Part shown: positions 1 to 6,263 of the stretch, piece after piece | Layout of the letters: every line of letters starts with the position of its first letter | How positions within the stretch are numbered: the first letter of the stretch is position 1 | The notes under the pieces: model-generated | The model's database searches: none | What the model saw: the letters and a program-made list of their open reading frames with translations, nothing else | What the model was told of the DNA's origin: nothing | Translations under genes and position numbers: made by a program | Assembly (NCBI GenBank): GCA_964351745.1 | Contig: CAYGPI010000080.1 | Span: 1 to 11,485 of the forward strand | Length of the DNA: 11,485 nucleotides | DNA from: CAYNJF01 sp964351745 | Lineage (GTDB): Bacteria > Pseudomonadota > Gammaproteobacteria > Berkiellales > Berkiellaceae | Direction: 5' to 3'

Positions 1-1224
1 CTGTAACCGCATCGCTTGTTTTAAAATCGATTTAGGAATTGAGAATTCTGCTGATGCTATCACTGACTTAACAATATTTTCTGGTTTTAAAACATTGCTC
101 GCTTGCTTACCACCAACAGCAAAACTAGCCTTACCTAACAGCGCACCATCAGGCGTATTCACGTAGATTCTATTAAAAACTATCTCTGGACGATTTTCTA
201 AAACTCTAGGCAGCGACATTAAAACTTGAGTATTTGAAAGGAGCTTTTCAATAACTTTATCGACTGAGCTCGATGTATACAAAATATGTTTTACTAAATA
301 AAAAATGTCCATAGGCACACGATTTAACGTGAAATCAACATTAAGAGGACCAAGTTTTGACAAATGTGTATTTAGCTTTTCAAGGCGCACAAAAGTAGAA
401 GAGCTTATGAGTTCTTTTTGAAGTTGCATAGACGTGCTAGCTTGCAGCCCTTGTGCTTCAACCTGAGTATTATCATCAGGATCATCAATATTTAGTTTTT
501 GAACTTTAACAAGACCTTTACCTTCCCAGATCCCCGATTCGATACGATGCTTGCTTGTCTCAAAATACAAATCTTCAGCCTGATAATTAGCGTCAAAAAT
601 ATCTAAGTTAAAGCCCTTAACTATTAACTTTGCTTTTAGCTTATTTAAATCGCTGTTCATGTTCCAATAGCCAGAAATGCCCCCCCAAGCAAAAGGTTCA
701 TTTTTAGGCTGGTCTTTAGTGCGAAAAGGCTCCCCAGATAGTTCAATATTAATATCGCCCTCGACCAAGGTCATTTCACTGATGATGCTAATTAATTCAG
801 ATTTTCCTAATTCTGCTTCAATGGCTTCACGCGCTTCAGGTGTCAAAAATAATTTTGAGACAATGACAACACGAGCCAATTGCCAAGGCTTGTCTTTATC
901 CACTCTTATTAATGGACCATGATGCAATTGATGCTCAAGAACAAAAGTAAGTGTAGGCAGTTTATCTAACGATGTAGTCGAAGACTTTAATTGAGCAGAT
1001 AATTGAATCAACCCAGCTTTAGTGAGCGTGACTCTCGTTCTGGCGATTGAATGACGCCAGTGACGCTCATATGATACTGGTGTAAATTCCACCCCTTCGA
1101 ACTCTGAAACTCTATCCATAAACTCTTCGTACTTTGTTTCAACATACTGACCAGTAAAAAAAGGAAATGCTGCAACAAGCAAACCGATCAAAAGACCGTA
1201 TAGCAATAATTTTCTTTTACTCAT
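1..1224 (-). CDS. YdgA/DUF945 family protein (3' end beyond window)
   Basis: I translated this frame by hand on the minus strand; it is open for 408 codons from the ATG at 1224 to the window edge, with no stop, so the C-terminus is missing. Family members are usually about 480-500 residues, so perhaps 80-100 are absent. The start is supported by a GGTGA ribosome site (1228-1232 on the plus strand) three bases upstream. Residues 1-24 hold a basic start (MSKRK) and one hydrophobic stretch (LLLYGLLIGLLVAAFPFF), then GQYVETKYEEFM, the usual beginning of YdgA-type proteins. An HHGPL motif near residue 103 matches the HGP motif of the family. The rest looks like beta-rich extracytoplasmic sequence. 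This suggests a protein anchored in the inner membrane with a large periplasmic part. The molecular function of DUF945 proteins is poorly defined and I infer none. The gene diverges from fadE. Confidence 0.8.
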   Translation of the reverse strand, partial: MSKRKLLLYGLLIGLLVAAFPFFTGQYVETKYEEFMDRVSEFEGVEFTPVSYERHWRHSIARTRVTLTKAGLIQLSAQLKSSTTSLDKLPTLTFVLEHQLHHGPLIRVDKDKPWQLARVVIVSKLFLTPEAREAIEAELGKSELISIISEMTLVEGDINIELSGEPFRTKDQPKNEPFAWGGISGYWNMNSDLNKLKAKLIVKGFNLDIFDANYQAEDLYFETSKHRIESGIWEGKGLVKVQKLNIDDPDDNTQVEAQGLQASTSMQLQKELISSSTFVRLEKLNTHLSKLGPLNVDFTLNRVPMDIFYLVKHILYTSSSVDKVIEKLLSNTQVLMSLPRVLENRPEIVFNRIYVNTPDGALLGKASFAVGGKQASNVLKPENIVKSVIASAEFSIPKSILKQAMRLQ

Positions 1225-1295
1225 AAATCACCAAAAGTTGAAACCCGAAACTATGTATTTTACTCAGAAAGAGTTTAGAATGTTAGATAGTCTAT

Positions 1296-1301
1296 ATTAT
1301 A
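1296..1301 (-). promoter_or_regulatory. candidate -10 box for the YdgA/DUF945 gene
   Basis: Read on the minus strand this is TATAAT, an exact match to the sigma-70 -10 consensus, about 72 bases upstream of the ATG at 1224. No good -35 hexamer lies at the 16-18 base spacing (CATGGT at 17), so the assignment rests on the -10 and its divergent intergenic position only. Confidence 0.3.
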
Positions 1302-1335
1302 GATCTTTATGCCAATTAACCATGAATCTTGGCTC

Positions 1336-1347
1336 TTGACATATAAT
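1336..1347 (+). promoter_or_regulatory. candidate promoter element for fadE
   Basis: The 12 bases read TTGACA followed directly by TATAAT. Both hexamers are exact consensus, but being adjacent they cannot be one promoter. The likelier reading is TATAAT (1342-1347) as the -10, which gives a start near 1354 and a leader of about 25 bases before the ATG at 1379. Using TTGACA (1336-1341) as the -35 would require a weak -10 around 1357-1363 and put the start on top of the ribosome site. I see no obvious FadR-type operator, though I cannot exclude one. Confidence 0.35.
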
Positions 1348-1378
1348 CTTTTTACCTTAAATAAAGCAGGAGTATCAA

Positions 1379-3880
1379 ATGGAAACCCTAGGTTGGTTTA
1401 TTCTATGGGCAATTGGATTAGGCGCCCTCGCTTACCATAAAAGAAATTTACAGTTCTCTAGCGCAGCTATTGCCTTAGGATTGGTTCTAACAACTTTCCT
1501 TAGTTCAGCTGCTTGGTATATTCTGATACCGACCTGGTTAATACTAGGTGGCGCAATGACTCTTCTTAATTTGCCAGATTTGCGCAAGCAATACATCACT
1601 GGCCCTATTTTCAAGATATTCAAAAGCTCTATACCGACGATATCGAAAACAGAGCAAGAAGCACTTGACTCTGGAACTGTTGGCTGGGACGGTGAATTAT
1701 TTTCAGGGAATCCTAACTGGAAAAAAATGACCCAAGTAAGCCCACCGCAATTCACTAGTGAAGAGCTTACATTTTTAGAAGGCCCTCTCGCACAAGTATG
1801 TGAAATGACTAATGATTGGGACTGTAGCGAAAAAGCAAAAGATCTACCTCCACAAGTTTGGGAGTTTTTAAAGAAGCATGGCTTCTTTGCTCTTATCATT
1901 CCTAAACAGTATGGCGGTAAAGAGTTCTCTGCTTATGCCCATGCTGAAATTGTTGCTCGGCTATCAGGAAGAAGCATCTTATTATCTTCAACGGTTGCAG
2001 TACCAAACTCCTTAGGCCCTTCAGAGCTTTTAATGCACTATGGTACAGAGCAACAAAAAAATTATTACCTTCCTCGCTTGGCTAAAGGCGAAGAAATCCC
2101 ATGTTTTGCCTTAACAGGTCCAGACGCTGGCTCTGATGCTGGTTCAATTCCAGATACTGGTATTATTTGCAAAGGAAACTTTGAAGGCAAAGAAGTTATA
2201 GGTATTCGACTAAATTGGGACAAGAGATATATTACGCTAGCTCCAGTTGCAACACTCTTAGGATTAGCTTTTAAACTTTATGATCCAGATCATTTAATTG
2301 GTGAGCAAAAAGACATAGGCATCACTTGCGCCTTAATACCAACTAAAACTCAAGGGATTACTATTGGTCGTAGGCACTCACCAAGCAATACACCTTTTCA
2401 AAACGGTCCAACTCAAGGCAAGGACGTCTTTATCCCCCTTGATTGGATCATAGGCGGGCTTCCAATGGCAGGCTGTGGTTGGAAAATGCTTGTTGAGTGT
2501 TTGTCTGTTGGACGAGCCGTATCTCTTCCTTCAACAAGTGCGGGCGCCGCAAGAGTTGCAACCTATGCAACAGGGGCTTATACCGCCATTAGACGCCAGT
2601 TTAATACGACCATATCTTCCTTTGAAGGCATTCAAGAAGCATTAGCTCGCATTGGAGCCTTCACTTACATTGCAAATGCAACAAGCCGTTTTACTGTTAA
2701 CTTCATAGATCATGGTGAGAAGCCTTCTGTACCAGGCGCGATTGCTAAATATCATGTGACAGAGTTTGGCAGAAAAATTGCTTTAGATATGACAGATATT
2801 CATGGTGGCAAAGCCATTATGCAAGGCCCCAATAATTATATTGCCCGTGGCTATCAATCTGCTCCTATTGGTATCACCGTTGAAGGCGCTAACATATTAA
2901 CTCGATGCATGATCATTTTTGGACAAGGCGCTGTGCGCTGCCATCCACATATCCTTAACGAAATGGAGGCTGTTAAAGCTGACGACTTCTCTGCTTTTGA
3001 AAAGCATTTTGGTCAGCATACCAGTTACTTGCTCTCTAACATGGCTCGTTCCTTTTTCCATGCTGTCACTTTCTCAAAAATGGCGAGCAGTCCAACCAAT
3101 TCTCCTGATTCAAAATATTATCGACAGATCTCACGTGCCAGCTCCGCTTTTGCCTTAGTTGCAGACGCTAGCATGATCATGTTGGGTGGAAAACTAAAAT
3201 TCAAAGAGTCTTTGTCGGCTAGGCTTGGTGACTGTTTATCCATGATGTATTTAGGAAGCGCAGTTTTAAAACAATACGCAGATGATGGAAAACCAGAAGA
3301 AGATTATCCATTTGTTGAATGGTCCATGGCTTGGTGTCTTAACCAATATTGGTTAAGCATGGATAGTATATTTAGAAATCTCCCTAACAAATGGTCTGGC
3401 TATGCTCTTAGAGTTTTAACCATGCCACTTGGCCGAGGTTTTAAACCACCCAAAGACATTCTTAACAAACAAATCTCTCGCCTTTTGAGTCATGAAACAA
3501 GTGCACGAGATCGTTTAACAAGAGGTATTTTTATTTCAAAAAACCAAGATGATCCAATCACTGTTCTCAAACAAGCTTTTGAAGCTTCATTAGGTGTTTC
3601 TGCTCTTCGAAAACGTATTCTTGAAGCAGTTAAAAATAATGAGCTCAAAGAAGGCCCCCTTGAAACGAATATCAATGACGCCGTTAAAGCTAATATCATC
3701 TCTTCAGAAGAAGCCTCAGCTCTCCTTCATGCTGAAATGTTATGTAAAAAAGTGACAGCGGTTGATGATTTTAGTAACGAAGAGTTTACAAATGGCTTTG
3801 TAAACAAGAAAGCAACGATTATAAAAAGCCATCCTCAACCTGTTAGAAAAGTGGATACGCATCCATCATCAGCGAAATAG
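1379..3880 (+). CDS. fadE: acyl-CoA dehydrogenase FadE
   Basis: FadE catalyses the first oxidation of fatty acid beta-oxidation, converting acyl-CoA to trans-2-enoyl-CoA with FAD as cofactor. At 833 residues it is close to the 814 of E. coli FadE and can be followed against it nearly end to end. Two hydrophobic stretches (about residues 4-20 and 27-63) fit the N-terminal membrane anchor of the family. The acyl-CoA dehydrogenase core runs from about 125 to 525 and contains PCFALTGPDAGSDAG (241-255), KRYITLAP (282-289), FQNGPT (340-345) and VEGANILTR (501-509). Glu502 in the last motif lies where acyl-CoA dehydrogenases carry their catalytic Glu; that assignment is by motif position only. Residues about 530-833 are the extra C-terminal domain of long FadE-type enzymes. 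The start is supported by AGGAG at 1368-1372, six bases before the ATG. It appears to be transcribed alone, with 164 bases before minC. Confidence 0.97.
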   Translation: METLGWFILWAIGLGALAYHKRNLQFSSAAIALGLVLTTFLSSAAWYILIPTWLILGGAMTLLNLPDLRKQYITGPIFKIFKSSIPTISKTEQEALDSGTVGWDGELFSGNPNWKKMTQVSPPQFTSEELTFLEGPLAQVCEMTNDWDCSEKAKDLPPQVWEFLKKHGFFALIIPKQYGGKEFSAYAHAEIVARLSGRSILLSSTVAVPNSLGPSELLMHYGTEQQKNYYLPRLAKGEEIPCFALTGPDAGSDAGSIPDTGIICKGNFEGKEVIGIRLNWDKRYITLAPVATLLGLAFKLYDPDHLIGEQKDIGITCALIPTKTQGITIGRRHSPSNTPFQNGPTQGKDVFIPLDWIIGGLPMAGCGWKMLVECLSVGRAVSLPSTSAGAARVATYATGAYTAIRRQFNTTISSFEGIQEALARIGAFTYIANATSRFTVNFIDHGEKPSVPGAIAKYHVTEFGRKIALDMTDIHGGKAIMQGPNNYIARGYQSAPIGITVEGANILTRCMIIFGQGAVRCHPHILNEMEAVKADDFSAFEKHFGQHTSYLLSNMARSFFHAVTFSKMASSPTNSPDSKYYRQISRASSAFALVADASMIMLGGKLKFKESLSARLGDCLSMMYLGSAVLKQYADDGKPEEDYPFVEWSMAWCLNQYWLSMDSIFRNLPNKWSGYALRVLTMPLGRGFKPPKDILNKQISRLLSHETSARDRLTRGIFISKNQDDPITVLKQAFEASLGVSALRKRILEAVKNNELKEGPLETNINDAVKANIISSEEASALLHAEMLCKKVTAVDDFSNEEFTNGFVNKKATIIKSHPQPVRKVDTHPSSAK

Positions 3881-3900
3881 AAGTAGATCCCTTATAATCA

Positions 3901-3937
3901 TTTAACTGGTAAGTATTTAACTCACTTGCCAGTTAAA
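3901..3937 (+). terminator. inverted repeat downstream of fadE, possible terminator
   Basis: Two 14-base arms, TTTAACTGGTAAGT (3901-3914) and ACTTGCCAGTTAAA (3924-3937), pair throughout apart from one G-T wobble, around a 9-base loop, starting 20 bases after the fadE stop. There is no T-run after it on either strand, so it is not a textbook intrinsic terminator. It could stabilise the 3' end of the fadE message or be a protein-binding palindrome. The remainder of the fadE-minC gap contains only a short TAGCC-TTCA-GGCTA hairpin (3988-4001) and no promoter I would defend. Confidence 0.45.
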
Positions 3938-4044
3938 GCACCCAAATCCGCAACCAACCACACCTTGCTGATATGATTTAGGCATGGTAGCCTTCAGGCT
4001 AATTGTGGATAATTATATCTATTACATCATAAGAGTTTAGCTTT

Positions 4045-4803
4045 ATGACTACAGCCGAAGCAGTACCTAAAACAAAAGAAGCCTTTGCTTTAAAAGGTGG
4101 TGTCTTTACCCTAACAACGATTGTTTTATATTCAGCCGATCCCAAAGGACTAAAAGCGCTTCTCATTGATAAAATCAATATCGCTCCTAAGTTCTTTTAC
4201 TACGCTCCTATCGTTGTGGATTGCTCCCAACTTAAGCAAGATGCTCCAATTAATTTTAAAGAAATAGGAGCAATCCTTCGAGAGAACAAACTAATTCCTA
4301 TTGGTGTTCGAGGGGTCAATCAAGACTATCAAGAAGATGTTATTACAAGTGGTTTAGCCATTATGCCTGAATCAAGGCATGCCCGTGAGAAAAACATTTC
4401 TGTCAACTCATCTGATAAATCTAACCCACCTACGAAAACTGATAATCTTGTTGCTCAACCAGAGGTTATTGTTGGTTCACCAACCAAATTAATCACACAG
4501 CCAGTTCGATCTGGACAACAAATTTATGCCCCGGGCGGTGATCTATTAGTGATAGCACCTGTAAGCCATGGCGCAGAATTACTTGCAGATGGGAATATCT
4601 ATGTGTTTGGCCCTTTACGAGGCAGAGCTTTAGCGGGCATTACAGGCGATCAAACTGCGATGGTTTTTTGCAAAAGTTTAGAGGCTGAGTTAGTCTCTAT
4701 CGCTGGCCAATATAAGATAAGCGAAGATTTAAAAGAAACTGGTTGGAAGCAATCAACCCGTATTCAGCTCATAGAAGGCAAACTGCATTTTTCTGATTTA
4801 TAA
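4045..4803 (+). CDS. minC: septum site-determining protein MinC
   Basis: MinC inhibits FtsZ ring assembly and is carried to the poles by MinD, so that division occurs at midcell. The 252 residues (231 in E. coli) show the usual two domains. The N-terminal FtsZ-inhibiting domain covers about residues 12-110. A hydrophilic linker rich in Ser, Asn, Pro and Lys follows (about 111-150), longer than in E. coli. The C-terminal beta-helical, MinD-binding domain (about 151-252) carries the hallmark segments PVRSGQQIYA (153-162), ADGNIYVFGPLRGRALAG (181-198) and AELVSIAGQY (214-223). The start has a weak AAGAG ribosome site nine bases upstream (4031-4035). minD begins 93 bases downstream on the same strand, so this is the first gene of a minCDE operon. 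Confidence 0.96.
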   Translation: MTTAEAVPKTKEAFALKGGVFTLTTIVLYSADPKGLKALLIDKINIAPKFFYYAPIVVDCSQLKQDAPINFKEIGAILRENKLIPIGVRGVNQDYQEDVITSGLAIMPESRHAREKNISVNSSDKSNPPTKTDNLVAQPEVIVGSPTKLITQPVRSGQQIYAPGGDLLVIAPVSHGAELLADGNIYVFGPLRGRALAGITGDQTAMVFCKSLEAELVSIAGQYKISEDLKETGWKQSTRIQLIEGKLHFSDL

Positions 4804-4849
4804 CGATCATACAAAAAGTAATACAACGTATTATACTGTAAATGGTGCT

Positions 4850-4871
4850 GCTCACTTGATAACAAGTAAGC
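4850..4871 (+). promoter_or_regulatory. short hairpin in the minC-minD gap
   Basis: GCTCACTTG (4850-4858) and CAAGTAAGC (4863-4871) pair with one C-A mismatch around an ATAA loop, ending about 25 bases before the annotated minD ATG. No T-run follows, so it is unlikely to terminate. A -10-like TATACT lies at 4832-4837 without a recognisable -35. The hairpin might influence minD translation or message processing, but it could also be chance. Confidence 0.25.
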
Positions 4872-4896
4872 GCAAATTAGTTACCTCAACAATTGG

Positions 4897-5742
4897 ATGG
4901 ATAGAGCCTTGAGTGAGACCAAATCTAAAGTTATTGTCGTCACCTCTGGTAAAGGTGGTGTAGGGAAAACCACCTCCAGTGCAGCTTTAGCTGCCGGCAT
5001 TGCCGCGCGTGGGCATAAAACCGCCGTCATTGATTTTGATATTGGCTTAAGAAACCTTGATCTTGTGATGGGATGTGAGCGTCGAGTCGTTTATGACTTT
5101 GTTAACGTCATCAACGGAGATGCAAACCTTACCCAAGCTTTAATTAAGGATAGACGCCAAGAAAATTTATATATTCTCCCTGCTTCACAAACTCGAGATA
5201 AAGATGCCTTAAATCGTGAAGGTGTTGAAAAAGTTCTTAACGAACTTCGCAAAGAATTTGAATACATTATTTGCGACTCTCCTGCGGGGATTGAAAAAGG
5301 TGCTTTAATGGCTTTGTATTATGCTGACGAAGCTGTGATTGTAACAAACCCTGAAGTATCGAGCGTTAGAGATTCTGATAGAATACTTGGTGTTTTATCC
5401 AGCAAATCTCACCGTGCTGAAAAGGGTCTATCACCCATTAAAGAACATTTGCTTGTCACGCGCTATGCACCAGCACGAGTCAAACGGGGTGAAATGCTTG
5501 GCATTGAAGATATCACTGAAATTTTATCCATACCACTGTTAGGTATTATTCCTGAATCCACCGCAGTCTTGAGTTCCTCAAACCGAGGTGTTCCTGTGAC
5601 ATTGGATGAGCCGAGTGATGCCGCTAACGCCTACGGAAAAGCTATTTCTAAACTTCTAGGAGAAGAAGTCTCTGATGATGAAGGAAATAACTGGACGCGT
5701 AAACTCATGAAAAAACTCTCGCTATTCAGGAGCCCTGCATGA
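4897..5742 (+). CDS. minD: septum site-determining ATPase MinD
   Basis: MinD is the membrane-associated ATPase that recruits MinC and oscillates with MinE. Its 281 residues follow E. coli MinD (270) closely. The deviant Walker A motif KGGVGKTT is at 19-26, with signature Lys19 and catalytic-loop Lys24. DFDIGLRNLD (46-55) and the Walker B/switch II segment CDSPAG (126-131) are intact, as are RRVVYDFVNV and LPASQTRDKDAL. The last 17 residues contain basic and hydrophobic positions (RKLMKKLSLF) that form the C-terminal amphipathic membrane-targeting helix. The start is uncertain. The ATG at 4897 gives an eight-residue addition (MDRALSET) not present in E. coli. A TTG at 4909 (MSETKSKVIVV) would be nearer family length, with GGAT/AGAG-like sequence just upstream. 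The stop overlaps the minE start, indicating translational coupling. Confidence 0.97.
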   Translation: MDRALSETKSKVIVVTSGKGGVGKTTSSAALAAGIAARGHKTAVIDFDIGLRNLDLVMGCERRVVYDFVNVINGDANLTQALIKDRRQENLYILPASQTRDKDALNREGVEKVLNELRKEFEYIICDSPAGIEKGALMALYYADEAVIVTNPEVSSVRDSDRILGVLSSKSHRAEKGLSPIKEHLLVTRYAPARVKRGEMLGIEDITEILSIPLLGIIPESTAVLSSSNRGVPVTLDEPSDAANAYGKAISKLLGEEVSDDEGNNWTRKLMKKLSLFRSPA

Positions 5743-6092
5743 AATTTCTAGACTTTTTCAAAACACCTAAGCGCTCAGCTGCTTTAGTGGCCAAAGAAAG
5801 ATTACAAATTATTGTTTCTCACGAAAGCACTCGTAAAAACAAAGACTTTATTAAAGACTTACAAAATGAAATCCTTGAAGTCATTAGTAAATATGTCAAG
5901 ATTGATCCCGAGCTTATCAAAGTGCAGCTTGAGCAGCATGGCGATCAATCTGTTTTAGAGCTTAATGTGACGCTCCCAGAGCATCTCAAAAAAGCAACCA
6001 CCCAGTCAACACAAGCCCCAAAAGCACCTAAACCTAAAGCTCAAAAGAAAGAAGATCCCGAATCTAAAGAAAAAGCACCTGAAAAAGCTTAA
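5739..6092 (+). CDS. minE: cell division topological specificity factor MinE, with extended tail
   Basis: MinE stimulates the MinD ATPase and drives the pole-to-pole oscillation of MinCD. It starts with an ATGA overlap on the minD stop. Residues 1-81 contain everything expected: an N-terminal membrane-targeting segment (KFLDFF, 2-7), the anti-MinCD helix (AKERLQIIVSHES, 18-30), and the C-terminal topological specificity domain (EILEVISKYVKIDP at 44-57, and VQLEQHGDQSVLELNVTLP at 62-80). E. coli MinE ends soon after the equivalent of residue 81, at 88 residues. Here about 36 more follow, almost entirely Lys, Pro, Ala, Glu, Gln and Thr, with AP-K repeats and no predicted fold. The reading frame is clean to the TAA, so the tail appears genuinely encoded; its role is unknown. 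Base use does not obviously differ from the rest. Confidence 0.96.
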   Translation: MKFLDFFKTPKRSAALVAKERLQIIVSHESTRKNKDFIKDLQNEILEVISKYVKIDPELIKVQLEQHGDQSVLELNVTLPEHLKKATTQSTQAPKAPKPKAQKKEDPESKEKAPEKA

Positions 6093-6102
6093 TCCTTTTG
6101 AT

Positions 6103-6126
6103 GTGTGCTTCTGTCAAGAAGCACAC
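6103..6126 (+). terminator. hairpin after minE, probable terminator of the min operon
   Basis: A perfect 9-base stem, GTGTGCTTC (6103-6111) and GAAGCACAC (6118-6126), encloses a 6-base loop and starts 10 bases after the minE stop. The sequence after it (TTATCCTTCC) is only moderately T-rich, so termination is likely but not certain. The rest of the gap to 6263 shows no promoter for the next gene that I could defend. Confidence 0.55.
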
Positions 6127-6263
6127 TTATCCTTCCAAAAACCAACCTTTCTTAGTCTTAAGCATCTCTGCCCTCAAATTTAGCGATTAAACCATAAAAG
6201 CAAGTGGACTTCATGACCGTTAGTGTTGCAAGATCAAACTAATGGATACTAAAAGGAACGAGT

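Noticed and set aside
677..922. Open plus-strand frame opposite the YdgA/DUF945 gene
   Set aside because: The minus-strand frame is a continuous 408-codon protein with family motifs; the plus frame has no motif and no convincing start.
1432..1899. Open minus-strand frame of 155 codons opposite fadE
   Set aside because: It lies wholly antisense to the N-terminal part of fadE, which is certain; it has no recognisable domain and Cys/Ser-rich composition typical of a shadow frame.
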